A stretch of 64,000 nucleotides of DNA from positions 475,868-539,867 of the forward strand of contig NZ_SSCL01000001.1 in assembly GCF_005876955.1 (NCBI RefSeq), given 5' to 3'. Shown one piece after another: positions 40,348 to 49,298 of the stretch (position 1 is its first letter; each line of letters starts with the position of its first letter). The stretch is from Sinomonas gamaensis (lineage in GTDB: Bacteria; Actinomycetota; Actinomycetes; Actinomycetales; Micrococcaceae). Under the pieces are notes generated by a model, which saw nothing but the letters and a program-made list of their open reading frames with translations, made no database searches and was not told the origin of the DNA. A program made the position numbers and the translations under genes.

Positions 40348-42600
40348 TCAGAGGAACAAACCGGGGGGCCCAGGTGAGTGGCCAGAAGTTTGCAGGCTCT
40401 GCAAGTTTACAGTATCTGCAAGGAGGCGTCGTGCCGCGGATCGACCAGATGTGAGCATGGCCACCGACGCCGCCGCGGAGCGATCGGGATGACTGGTCGG
40501 GGGCAGGTAGGCGCGCAGGATGATCACCGATTTCTCGGAGACGGCGAGCTGCTCGCCCGCTGCGTGCCGCGACTCTTCGACCAGCACCCCGGCGGTGTCG
40601 AGAACCAGCTCCCATTCCGGGCTGTACTCCTCCCCGGGCAGGGTGAACGTTGCCGAATGGCTGTTCGAGTTGAAGCAGAGGAGGAAATTGACGTCCTCGA
40701 TCGGACGGCCACGGGAGTCCTTGCCGATTCCTCCGCCGTTGTAGAAGACCGCGATTGCCCGCGCGAGTTCTTCATCCCAGTTGCTCGGCAGCATGGGGGA
40801 ACCGTCCAGATTGAGCCAGACGATATCCGGAAGGGGATCTCCGACGCCGCGCTCGACGGGACGGCCTTGGAAGAAGCGATTGCGCCGAAACGTGGGATGG
40901 CGCTGCCGTAGCCGACTGACCGCGGACGTGAACTCCACGAGAGGCAGGTCCGCGCCCTCCCAGTCCACCCACGTCAAGTCGGAATCCTGACAGTAGGCGT
41001 TGTTGTTGCCGAGCTGGGATCGGCTGAGCTCGTCTCCATGCAGGAGCATCGGCACTCCCTGGGAGAGCATCAAGGTGGCGATGAAATTCCTCTGCTGGCG
41101 GGCGCGCAGCGCGAGAATTGCTTCGTCATCAGTAGCGCCTTCATGACCGCAGTTCCACGAACGGTTGTAGGACTCGCCGTCCATATTGCTTTCGCCATTG
41201 GCCTCATTGTGTTTTTCGTTGTAGGAGACGAGATCGCGAAGAGTGAAGCCATCGTGGGCGGTCACGAAATTCACTGAGGCAACAGGCCGCCTTCCCGAGG
41301 ATTCGTAGAGGTCGGCTGAACCGGCGAGCCGAGATGCGAATTCCCCGAGTGTCGCGGGCGCACCCCGCCAGAAGTCGCGGACTGCGTCGCGATATTTTCC
41401 ATTCCACTCGGTCCAGAGGGGCGGAAAATTGCCCACCTGATAACCGCCGGGTCCGACGTCCCACGGCTCGGCGATGAGTTTCACCTGTGAGACCACAGGA
41501 TCCTGCTGCACCAGGTCGAAGAAGCTCGCCAGCCGGTCCACGTCGTAGAACTCCCGCGCAAGCGTCGCGGCCAAGTCGAAGCGGAAACCGTCCACGTGCA
41601 TGTCGGTCACCCAATATCGCAGCGAGTCCATGAGCAGCTGCAGTGCGTGTGGGTGGCGGACGTTCACGGTGTTGCCCGTCCCCGTGTAGTCGGCGTAGAA
41701 CTGCGGATCTTCTGCGAGGCGATAGAACGCGCGGTTGTCGATCCCTTTGAAGGACAGCGTCGGACCGAGGTGATTTCCCTCGGCCGTGTGGTTGTACACC
41801 ACGTCGAGAATGACTTCGATCCCTGCGGAGTGCAGGGATCGCACCATGGCCTTGAACTCCTGCACTTGGAGGCCCGGTTCGTGGGTGGAGCTGTAGCCGT
41901 TGTGGGGCGCCAGAAAGCCGATGGTGCTGTAGCCCCAGTAGTTCGCAAGCCCCCGAGACTGCAGCTGGCTGTCGTTGACGAACTGATGGACCGGCATGAG
42001 TTCGACGGCGGTGACCCCGAGTTTGAGGAGGTGCTCGATGATCGCCGGGTGGGCCATTCCGGCATAGGTGCCACGCTGCTCTTCCGGGACGTCCGGATGG
42101 AGTTTCGTGAGGCCTTTGACATGCGCCTCGTAGATGAGGGAGTCGCTATAGGGAATTCCGGGGCGCTTGTCGCCCTGCCAATCGAAGAACGGGCTGATGA
42201 CCACGGAGCGCATGGTGAAAGGCGCGGAATCCGTGCTGTTGAGGGATGCAGGATCGCCGAAGTTGTAGGAGAACATGGCCTGGTCCCATCGGATGTCGCC
42301 CGCGAGCGCTTTGGCATACGGGTCCATGAGCAGCTTCGCCGGATTGCACCGGAGGCCCTGCGACGGGTCGTAGGGACCGTGGACGCGGAAGCCATACATC
42401 TGCCCTGGGAGGACGTGGGGCAAGTAGCAGTGCCAGACGAAGGCATCGACCGATTCGAGCGGAATCCGGAGCTCGGTTCCGGCGTCCTGAAAGAGGCAGA
42501 GTTCCACGCGGGTGGCGACTTCGCTGAAGATCGCAAAGTTCGTGCCGCTGCCGTCGTAGGTGGCCCCGAGGGGATAGGGGGTGCCGCTCCAGACTTCCAC
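40348..42600 (-). CDS. glgX: Glycogen debranching enzyme GlgX (GH13 isoamylase-type)
   Basis: This protein of ~750 residues starts with a CBM48 domain (VEVWSGTPYPLGATYDGSGT; NFAIFSEVATRVELCLF). The barrel carries DVVYNHTAEGN, nucleophile Asp in GFRFDLAATL, acid Glu in LIAEPWDVGPGGYQVGNFP and the third Asp in FVTAHDGFTLRDLVSYNEKHN. It hydrolyses alpha-1,6 branches of glycogen. The GTG at 42600 matches the usual GlgX N-terminus; a TTG at 42633 is possible but lacks a ribosome-binding site. The last ~40 residues are beyond the usual GlgX end and overlap the promoter region of the downstream transporter gene, so that tail may be a recent extension. Confidence 0.93.
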   Translation of the reverse strand: MEVWSGTPYPLGATYDGSGTNFAIFSEVATRVELCLFQDAGTELRIPLESVDAFVWHCYLPHVLPGQMYGFRVHGPYDPSQGLRCNPAKLLMDPYAKALAGDIRWDQAMFSYNFGDPASLNSTDSAPFTMRSVVISPFFDWQGDKRPGIPYSDSLIYEAHVKGLTKLHPDVPEEQRGTYAGMAHPAIIEHLLKLGVTAVELMPVHQFVNDSQLQSRGLANYWGYSTIGFLAPHNGYSSTHEPGLQVQEFKAMVRSLHSAGIEVILDVVYNHTAEGNHLGPTLSFKGIDNRAFYRLAEDPQFYADYTGTGNTVNVRHPHALQLLMDSLRYWVTDMHVDGFRFDLAATLAREFYDVDRLASFFDLVQQDPVVSQVKLIAEPWDVGPGGYQVGNFPPLWTEWNGKYRDAVRDFWRGAPATLGEFASRLAGSADLYESSGRRPVASVNFVTAHDGFTLRDLVSYNEKHNEANGESNMDGESYNRSWNCGHEGATDDEAILALRARQQRNFIATLMLSQGVPMLLHGDELSRSQLGNNNAYCQDSDLTWVDWEGADLPLVEFTSAVSRLRQRHPTFRRNRFFQGRPVERGVGDPLPDIVWLNLDGSPMLPSNWDEELARAIAVFYNGGGIGKDSRGRPIEDVNFLLCFNSNSHSATFTLPGEEYSPEWELVLDTAGVLVEESRHAAGEQLAVSEKSVIILRAYLPPTSHPDRSAAASVAMLTSGRSAARRLLADTVNLQSLQTSGHSPGPPGLFL
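40390..40404 (-). promoter_or_regulatory. Perfect palindrome TTGCAG-N3-CTGCAA in the DHA2 promoter region (putative TetR operator)
   Basis: TTGCAGGCTCTGCAA lies 63 bp upstream of the DHA2 start. Read on the minus strand, the neighbouring bases give a further TTGCAGA copy ending near 40422, about 20 bp upstream, so the region holds three TTGCAG-type half sites. The TetR regulator encoded at 37522-38133 is the most likely binder. It overlaps the last codons of glgX. Confidence 0.5.
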
Positions 42601-42736
42601 ACGCTTCTGGTCCCCAGACTCGAGTAGGGACAAACGGCTAGGGCGTCGGACGCTGGGGAAATGCTGACAATAGCGTTTCTTCGAGGGGTGGCAGGGGAGT
42701 AGCTGAGCGTCGAGAATCTGAATTCAAGGAGGACGC

Positions 42737-43786
42737 GTGAAGGCACTGACGGTCAAGCCCGGCACGAAGGACTCATTGGAACTGATCGATTTCGATGAAC
42801 CGCGCGAAGCCGACGGAAGTGTTCTGGTCGAATCCCTGGCGGTGGGCCTGTGCGGTACCGATGCGGAGATCATCCGGGCTGAATACGGCGAGGCCCCTCC
42901 GGGCGAGGACCGGCTCGTCCTGGGGCATGAGAACCTCGGCCGCGTGCTGTCCGCGCCGGAAGGTTCGGGGCTCTCGGAGGGCGATCTCGTCGTCGGCATT
43001 GTCCGCCGGCCAGACCCCGAGCCGTGCCCTGCCTGCGCCCAGGGACAGTGGGACATGTGCACGACCGGCCGTTATACCGAACACGGCATCAAGGGGCTGC
43101 ACGGTTTCGCGCGGGAGCGGTACCGCACAGAGCCCGACGCGGTGGTGAAGCTCGATTCCGCTCTCTCGAATGTGGGCGTCCTCCTCGAGCCCACCACCAT
43201 CGTGGCCAAGGCCTGGCAGCACGCCGAATCGATCGGGCAGCGTGCCTTCTTCGATCCCACGACGGCGGTGGTGACCGGGGCCGGTCCGGTCGGGCTGCTC
43301 GCGGCCCTCCTGGGGGCGCAGCGCGGTCTGGACGTCCACGTCTTCGACGTGGTGAAGGACGGCCCCAAGCCGCAGCTCGTGCAGAGCCTCGGCGCCACGT
43401 ATCACACCGAGAGCCTGACCGAGTCGGGTGTCCTCGCCGACGTCCTCATCGAATGCACGGGCGTTCCCTCCGTCGTCATGGAGACCATCACCGTCCACGC
43501 CCTCAATGCGGTCACCTGCCTCACCGGCGTGTCGTCCACGGGGAAGAAGCTGCCGGTCGACGTCGGCGCGGCCAACCGGGAGGCCGTGCTCGGCAACGAC
43601 GTGGTGTTCGGCAGCGTCAACGCCAACCGCGGACACTATGAGGCCGCAGCCAAGGCGCTCAAGGAGGCAGATGCCGAGTGGCTTGAACGTCTCATCACAC
43701 GCCGCGTCGCCCTCTCCGACTTCGACAAGGCGTTCGAGCGTCAGCCCACCGATGTCAAGGTCGTCCTCGAGGTCAAGGAGGCCTGA
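42737..43786 (+). CDS. Zinc-dependent glucose 1-dehydrogenase-like MDR protein
   Basis: This 349-residue medium-chain dehydrogenase has the catalytic zinc Cys in VGLCGTDAEII, GHENLGRVL, and four structural Cys candidates in CPACAQGQWDMC. The NAD(P)-binding segment is AVVTGAGPVGLLAALLGAQRG. The pattern (GRYTEHGIKGLHGFARERY; LLEPTTIVAKAWQH) matches glucose 1-dehydrogenases of the archaeal/actinobacterial type that make gluconolactone. It precedes the GH15 gene by three bases, suggesting that glucose released there is oxidised here. Confidence 0.85.
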   Translation: MKALTVKPGTKDSLELIDFDEPREADGSVLVESLAVGLCGTDAEIIRAEYGEAPPGEDRLVLGHENLGRVLSAPEGSGLSEGDLVVGIVRRPDPEPCPACAQGQWDMCTTGRYTEHGIKGLHGFARERYRTEPDAVVKLDSALSNVGVLLEPTTIVAKAWQHAESIGQRAFFDPTTAVVTGAGPVGLLAALLGAQRGLDVHVFDVVKDGPKPQLVQSLGATYHTESLTESGVLADVLIECTGVPSVVMETITVHALNAVTCLTGVSSTGKKLPVDVGAANREAVLGNDVVFGSVNANRGHYEAAAKALKEADAEWLERLITRRVALSDFDKAFERQPTDVKVVLEVKEA

Positions 43787-43789
43787 GGC

Positions 43790-45592
43790 ATGGGCCGAAT
43801 CGAGGACTACGCCATCATCGGCGACCTTCACACGGCTGCGCTCGTGGGGAAGGATGGGTCGATCGACTGGCTGTGCCTGCCGAACTTCGACTCGCCCGCG
43901 TGCTTCGCGGCGCTGCTCGACGAGCCCAAGGCCGGCAGATGGCTGCTTGCCCCCGAGACGGGCGGCAACTGCACGAGGCGCTGGTACCGGCCGGACACCC
44001 TTGTCCTCGAGACCGAGTGGGAGACCGAGCAGGGCCAAGTCCGCATCATCGACTTCATGCCGCCGAGGGACGGCGTCGCCGACGTCGTGCGCATCGTGGA
44101 GGGCCTCCGCGGTTCCGTGAAGATGCACAGCCAGCTCATCCTGAGGTTTGACTACGGGCACATCGTCCCCTGGGTCCGCAGGAACCACACCGGCATGCAC
44201 GCCGTTGCGGGCCCGGATTCCGTGTACGTGAGCAGCACGGCACCGCTCCACGGCGAGCACATGCGCACCGTGAGCGAGTTCACGGTGACCGAGGGCGAGC
44301 GTGTCCCCTTCGTGCTGACGTGGGCGCCCAGCCACGAGCCCCGGCCACGCGACGTCGATGCCGAAGAGGTCCTCGCGGGCACCATGTCCTATTGGAAGGA
44401 GTGGAGTTCGCGGACCAACGCGACCGGCCGGCACAGAGACGCGATCCAGCGCTCGCTCATCACGCTCAAGGCCCTCACCTACATGCCCACCGGGGGCATC
44501 GTGGCAGCGGTCACCACGTCGCTCCCCGAGCAGATTGGCGGCCCCCGGAACTGGGACTACCGCTACTGCTGGCTGAGAGACGCAACGTGGACGCTGCAGT
44601 CTCTCATGGCTGCGGGCTACACCGACGAGGCAGCCGCTTGGCGGGACTGGCTCCTGCGCGCCGTGGCCGGAGACCCTGCGGACCTGCAGATCATGTATTC
44701 CCTCCACGGGGCGCGCAGGCTCCCCGAGACGGAACTGGACTGGCTGTCCGGGTTCGAGGGATCGAAACCAGTGCGCATGGGGAACGCGGCGGCCGGCCAG
44801 TTCCAACTGGATGTCTGGGGCGAGGTCCTCGACGGCCTGGCCCTGACTCGGAACGCCCTCCTGAAGGACGGCGACGAGTCCTGGGACCTCCAGACGGCGA
44901 TCATGGAGCACCTCGAGAAGATCTGGGACCAGCCGGACAACGGGCTCTGGGAGATGAGAGGCCCGCGACGTCACTTCACCCACTCCAAAGTCATGGCGTG
45001 GGTCGCCGCGGACCGCATGGCCAAGGGCGTCAGGGAATCGGGGCTGCGCGGCCCGGCGGACCGATGGGAGGACCTTCGCGACAGGATCCGCGCCGACGTC
45101 ATGGAACGGGGCTTCGACAAGGAGAGGAACACCTTCGTCCAGTCCTACGACAGCAAGGAGCTCGACGCGAGCCTGCTGCTGATCCCGCGCGTGGGCTTCC
45201 TCCCGCACGACGACCCCCGGGTCATCGGAACGATCGAGGCCATCCGGCGCGAGCTCACTCAGGACGGTTTCGTGCTCCGCTACCGGCCAGAGGACAGCGA
45301 GGACGGTCTTCCCGGCAAGGAGGGGGTGTTCCTCGCGTGTTCGTTCTGGCTCGTGGACGCACTCCTCGGTGCCGGGCGAACGGACGAAGCCACCGAGCTC
45401 TTCGAACGGCTGGTGGACCTCCGGAACGACGTGGGATTGTTCAGCGAGGAATGGGACCCAAGTGCCAAGCGGCAGCTCGGGAACACCCCTCAGGCCTTCA
45501 GCCATTTCGCCTTCATCAACACGGCCCTCCAGCTCCACCAGGGCAAGGCCCGCCACAGCAACGCGCCCCTGCACGGGCACGGCCAGGAATAG
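43790..45592 (+). CDS. Glycoside hydrolase family 15 protein (glucoamylase/trehalase-like)
   Basis: This 600-residue protein starts with the N-terminal beta-sandwich of bacterial GH15 enzymes (RIEDYAIIGDLHTAALVGKD; GSIDWLCLPNFDSPACF) and has an alpha6/alpha6 barrel containing GGPRNWDYRYCWLRDATWTL, a hallmark of actinobacterial GH15 trehalases and glucoamylases. Later ELDASLLLIPRVGFLPHDDPR and KEGVFLACSFWLVDALLGAG complete the active-site region. No signal peptide is present, so the substrate is internal: trehalose or maltodextrin. It is coupled to the glucose dehydrogenase gene and convergent with a GH13 enzyme. Confidence 0.9.
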   Translation: MGRIEDYAIIGDLHTAALVGKDGSIDWLCLPNFDSPACFAALLDEPKAGRWLLAPETGGNCTRRWYRPDTLVLETEWETEQGQVRIIDFMPPRDGVADVVRIVEGLRGSVKMHSQLILRFDYGHIVPWVRRNHTGMHAVAGPDSVYVSSTAPLHGEHMRTVSEFTVTEGERVPFVLTWAPSHEPRPRDVDAEEVLAGTMSYWKEWSSRTNATGRHRDAIQRSLITLKALTYMPTGGIVAAVTTSLPEQIGGPRNWDYRYCWLRDATWTLQSLMAAGYTDEAAAWRDWLLRAVAGDPADLQIMYSLHGARRLPETELDWLSGFEGSKPVRMGNAAAGQFQLDVWGEVLDGLALTRNALLKDGDESWDLQTAIMEHLEKIWDQPDNGLWEMRGPRRHFTHSKVMAWVAADRMAKGVRESGLRGPADRWEDLRDRIRADVMERGFDKERNTFVQSYDSKELDASLLLIPRVGFLPHDDPRVIGTIEAIRRELTQDGFVLRYRPEDSEDGLPGKEGVFLACSFWLVDALLGAGRTDEATELFERLVDLRNDVGLFSEEWDPSAKRQLGNTPQAFSHFAFINTALQLHQGKARHSNAPLHGHGQE

Positions 45593-45607
45593 CCGACCGC
45601 AAGCGAG

Positions 45608-47332
45608 TCAGAGCATACGGCGCTGCCCCGGGCGCTGGATCCGCAGCCAAGCGTGTCCGTAGCCTTCGATCGGCACCTCGACTCGGCCGTCGTCGCCCAC
45701 CGGAATACCGTCGTCGGGGTAGATGCCCGAGCGCAGCAGATCCAACAGCACGGTGCCAGCCCACGATCCATCGTCTGCGTCGAGCCCCGTCTGCGGCTGG
45801 CCGAGGCGCAGGGGAACGGTCGCGGCATCGGGGGAGAGGTTGTGCACGGCGAGCATGCTCGCGTCCTCCCACGTGACGCGATGGGCCAGCACGGAGTCCA
45901 CGTCGTGGTCCAAGATCTCGTGCGCACCCCAGCCGAGCTCGGGACATTCGCGGTAGCGCTGCGCAAGCCGCATGATGAAGGCCAGGAGCGAGTCGGGGTC
46001 GCGGCGGGCCGCCGCGACGTTCACATAGCGTGGCCCGTAACTTCCCTGGGGTACTTGGCTCACCAGCTTTTTCGGGGGCGCGGTGGAGAAGCCGGCGCCG
46101 GGCTCAGACGTCCACTGCATGGGAGTCCTGACCGCCATGCGTCCCTCCGCCGAGAGGTCCTCGCCCATGCCGATCTCCTCGCCGTAGTACAGCACTGGCG
46201 TGCCGGGCAGCGTGAAGAGGAGCGAATACACCAAGCGGATCCGGCGCGGATCGCCGTCGAGCATCGGCGGAACGCGACGCTTGAGGCCACGGCCGAAGAC
46301 CTGCATTTCCGGCTCCGGCCCAAAGGCCGCGAACACCTCGCCGCGTTCCTCCCCAGTCAGCTTGTCCAAGGTCAACTCGTCGTGGTTTCGGACGAACGTC
46401 GCCCACTGATTGTCAGGCGGCAGCGGAGGGCGATCCCGGAGCGCCTTCGCAAGGGGCCGAGCGTCGTGCCGGGCCAACGACAGGTACATGTTCTGCATCG
46501 CGACGAAGTCGAACATCATGGTCAGCTCGTCCCCATCCGCACCGCCGAAATACTCCACCTGCTCCTTGTACGGCAGATTCACTTCCCCGAGCAGTACCGA
46601 GTCACCCGCGCGGCGTCCCATGAACCTCCGCAGGGCCCGGAGATAGTCGTGGGGATTGTGGAACTTCTCGAGCTCGTCTTTCCTGACGCCCTCCATTGAG
46701 AGGAAATAGGGCACGGCATCTACCCGGAACCCGCTGATCCCGAGGTGCAGCCAGAACCCGATCGCCTTTGCGATCTCGTCGCGGACCCGCGGATTCGCGA
46801 CATTGAGGTCGGGCTGATGCTTGTAGAAGTGGTGGAGATACCACTCGCCGGTCTTGTCATCGAACGTCCAGATCGACTTCTCCTGGTCCGGGAAGACCAC
46901 TTCCTTCGAGGTGTCCGGCGGGGGATCCGAGCGCCACACGTAGAAGTCCCTGAACGGATTGTCCTTCGAGGAGCGTGCGGCCTTGAACCAGGGATGCTGG
47001 TCGGAGGTGTGGTTGACCACCAGATCCACGATCACCCGCAACCCGCGGTCTTGGGCCATGCGGATGAACTCCACGAGGTCTCCGTGGTGGCCGAGCCGGG
47101 GATCTACGCCGAAGAAGTCGGTGATGTCATACCCGTCGTCCCGATGGGGCGTCGGATAGAACGGCATGAGCCACACGCAGGTCACCCCGAGCTCGGCGAT
47201 GTAGTCGACGCGCTCAGCAAGTCCGGCCAGATCACCGCAGCCGTCTCCGTTGGAGTCGAAGAACGTCTCGACGTCGAGGCAGTAGATGATCCCTGTCTTC
47301 CACCAGAGGTCCGAAGTATCGGTGATCCGCAT
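45608..47332 (-). CDS. GH13 alpha-amylase-family enzyme (trehalose synthase-like)
   Basis: The 574-residue protein shows four GH13 conserved regions: DLVVNHTSDQHPWF, GFRVDAVPYFL with the nucleophile Asp, LLGEVNLPYKEQVEYFG with the acid Glu, and FVRNHDELTLDKLT with the third Asp. The start (DLWWKTGIIYCLDVETFFDS) and the LDADDGS-type linker resemble trehalose-synthase-like proteins that interconvert maltose and trehalose, though many relatives have unknown specificity. It lies downstream of the AMIN-like secreted-protein gene and convergent with the GH15 gene. Confidence 0.88.
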   Translation of the reverse strand: MRITDTSDLWWKTGIIYCLDVETFFDSNGDGCGDLAGLAERVDYIAELGVTCVWLMPFYPTPHRDDGYDITDFFGVDPRLGHHGDLVEFIRMAQDRGLRVIVDLVVNHTSDQHPWFKAARSSKDNPFRDFYVWRSDPPPDTSKEVVFPDQEKSIWTFDDKTGEWYLHHFYKHQPDLNVANPRVRDEIAKAIGFWLHLGISGFRVDAVPYFLSMEGVRKDELEKFHNPHDYLRALRRFMGRRAGDSVLLGEVNLPYKEQVEYFGGADGDELTMMFDFVAMQNMYLSLARHDARPLAKALRDRPPLPPDNQWATFVRNHDELTLDKLTGEERGEVFAAFGPEPEMQVFGRGLKRRVPPMLDGDPRRIRLVYSLLFTLPGTPVLYYGEEIGMGEDLSAEGRMAVRTPMQWTSEPGAGFSTAPPKKLVSQVPQGSYGPRYVNVAAARRDPDSLLAFIMRLAQRYRECPELGWGAHEILDHDVDSVLAHRVTWEDASMLAVHNLSPDAATVPLRLGQPQTGLDADDGSWAGTVLLDLLRSGIYPDDGIPVGDDGRVEVPIEGYGHAWLRIQRPGQRRML

Positions 47333-47372
47333 GGAAGGCTTTTAGCAGGCCGAGCCCGGGGTGTCGAGGGTG

Positions 47373-47936
47373 CTACCAGCGATGGGCCACGTCGACGACC
47401 AGCCGTGAGCCGCCGTCGGGCCCGCCGAGGATGAAGACTCGGAACGGGAGGCGCGCACGGACGCCGACCCCAAGGCTCGTGTAGCCCTCGAAGGTTCCAG
47501 CCCAGGCAACCTGCCGGAACGTCGAGAAGCCGGCGACGTTGACCACCTCGGCCGGGTTGGCCGGGAGATAGGTGGGATGCCCACTCGAGTCGTAGGCGGG
47601 TGCGGTCACGGTGACCTGGAGGAAGGCACCGCCCCGCAGCGGCACAGCCGCCCCGCTTCCCTGCTGGGTGACCTGATCCACGTACCGGACGTTGTACCCG
47701 GCCACCTTGCCCTGCAGGTCGATGACGAGCCTGTCGAAGCAGCCGTGTCGTCCAGCGCGGACATTCTCGACAGTGGCCGCGGACATCGTCTGCACGGACT
47801 TGTCGAGCGACCCCCAGTGCGTGCCGCACGACGACGCTGCCGCCGCAGGAGCTGCCGCCGAGGCGGCGTCTGCCGCGGGCAGACCGAGGCAGAGGGAGAT
47901 GAGCGCGGCTCCGAGAGCCGCAATTGTCTTGTTCAT
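47373..47936 (-). CDS. Secreted AMIN-like-domain protein
   Basis: The ATG at 47936 follows GGGGA. The 187-residue protein has a signal peptide (TIAALGAALISLCLGLPAAD, cleavage near residue 25) and an Ala-rich start. A beta-rich domain follows with RHGCFDRLVIDLQGKVAGYN, VRYVDQVTQQGSG, FSTFRQVAWAGTFEGYTSLG and a closing PDGGSRLVVDVAHRW. This pattern corresponds to the AMIN-like domain of actinobacterial secreted proteins. It probably binds a cell-wall component; no enzyme motif is visible. It lies 40 bp before the GH13 gene. Confidence 0.75.
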   Translation of the reverse strand: MNKTIAALGAALISLCLGLPAADAASAAAPAAAASSCGTHWGSLDKSVQTMSAATVENVRAGRHGCFDRLVIDLQGKVAGYNVRYVDQVTQQGSGAAVPLRGGAFLQVTVTAPAYDSSGHPTYLPANPAEVVNVAGFSTFRQVAWAGTFEGYTSLGVGVRARLPFRVFILGGPDGGSRLVVDVAHRW

Positions 47937-48221
47937 GATGGATCCCCGTGTTGATGGCCTCTGCAGGGTGCTTCGGCTCGAGTGGATGACGCGATCGTAG
48001 AGCCGGCGCGCAAGGCCCGGAATGGGGTTGCGCGCATTGCTCCCCAACCGTGAGGACGGTCGCGAAACGGGGGCCCAAAGACCAGCTCCGCGGTCACGGA
48101 AAGTTACTCGGCGGGCGTTACTGATTGGTTCGGGCGAGACCGCCGAGGCCGGACTGTGATCCCGATTCTGCTTCCCGCCGCCGATTGGCCCAACGCGGCA
48201 GTCGGATGCAAGGCTGGGGTG

Positions 48222-49295
48222 ATGGCCATAGCAGGAAGTCTCCGGCCCGTCGTCAGCCGCAGCCGCCTCGGCCTCGCCGCCAAGACCGCCTTGGCCGCGG
48301 GACTCGCCTGGGCGCTTGCCCCCCTCGTTCCGGGCCCCGCCGCACACTACGCCTACTACGCGCCGCTCGGTGCCCTCGTCAGCATGTACCCCACAGTCGC
48401 GGACTCGGCGCGCCACGGCCTCCAGAGCCTCCTCGGCCTGGGCCTCGGCGTGGGGCTCGCGCTCGTCGTCGCAAATTTCACGCAGGCCAGCGCGCTCGCG
48501 GTCGCCGTCGTCGTCGGCCTCGGCGTGCTCATCGGAGGCCTGCCCAAGATGGGCGCCGCGAGCGACTGGGTTCCCATGGCAGCGCTGTTCGTGCTCGTCA
48601 TCGGCGGCCAGAGCGCCGATACCTTCTCTCTCGCGTACGTGCTCCAGATGGCGATCGGCGTCGGCATCGGCTTCGCTGTCAACTGGCTGATCCTGCCCGC
48701 GCTCCACTTCGACGCGGTCACCTCCGCCTTCGGCAAGCTGCGCAGCGCGCTCGCCGGCCAGCTCGAGGACATGGCGAGCGCGATGACGGAGGAATGGCCG
48801 CCGGACCACAGCGATTGGGCGGAGCGGGACGCGTTGCTGGGGCGGACGGCCTCGGACGTGCGTCGCGCCGTACACCGGGCCGAGGAGAGCGCGCGGGCGA
48901 ACCACCGTCGAAAGCGGCATCCGCGGGACCTCGCACAGGACCTGAAGCACCTTCGGGCGGTCGAACGGGTCACCTTCCAGGTGCAGGACATCACCGACGT
49001 GCTCTCCAGCGCGATCTGGGAGGAGCGGGCCGGGACCAGCGTGCCGCCGGATCTCGCGGACAGACTGGCGGGCGGCCTCGCCAGCACCGCTGCGCTGGTG
49101 CGCGGGTGGAACGACCCCGACCGGCTGTCAGAGCTTTTGGACGAGGCTCAGGCAGCGATCGACGACGTGAGTTCGGCCTTGCGGGTGGCGGCCGCTCGCG
49201 AGGCATCGGTCAACGCGACGGCATCGGTGGCCATGAGCCTGCGGCGGATCATCGGAATCGTGGGAAGGACTGCGGAATCCAAGACCGCGGCGTGA
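48222..49295 (+). CDS. FUSC-family/aromatic acid exporter-like membrane protein
   Basis: The ATG at 48222 lies behind AAGGCTGGGG; a GTG at 48156 would add 22 residues. The N-terminal half of the 357-residue protein has about six helices (LGLAAKTALAAGLAWALAPL; YYAPLGALVSMYPTVADSAR; GLQSLLGLGLGVGLALVVAN). The conserved aromatic/Pro motif YAYYAPLGALVSMYPT resembles FUSC/ArAE proteins. The C-terminal half is a cytoplasmic, charged helical domain (EESARANHRRKRHPRDLAQD). It may export small aromatic or anionic compounds. It is divergent from the AMIN-like gene over 285 bp, in which I see no gene. Confidence 0.8.
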   Translation: MAIAGSLRPVVSRSRLGLAAKTALAAGLAWALAPLVPGPAAHYAYYAPLGALVSMYPTVADSARHGLQSLLGLGLGVGLALVVANFTQASALAVAVVVGLGVLIGGLPKMGAASDWVPMAALFVLVIGGQSADTFSLAYVLQMAIGVGIGFAVNWLILPALHFDAVTSAFGKLRSALAGQLEDMASAMTEEWPPDHSDWAERDALLGRTASDVRRAVHRAEESARANHRRKRHPRDLAQDLKHLRAVERVTFQVQDITDVLSSAIWEERAGTSVPPDLADRLAGGLASTAALVRGWNDPDRLSELLDEAQAAIDDVSSALRVAAAREASVNATASVAMSLRRIIGIVGRTAESKTAA

Positions 49296-49298
49296 CCC

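Noticed and set aside
42773..45580. Very long open frame on the minus strand opposite the glucose dehydrogenase and GH15 genes
   Set aside because: It is antisense to two well-supported genes, lacks domain motifs and a ribosome-binding site, and is expected in GC-rich DNA.
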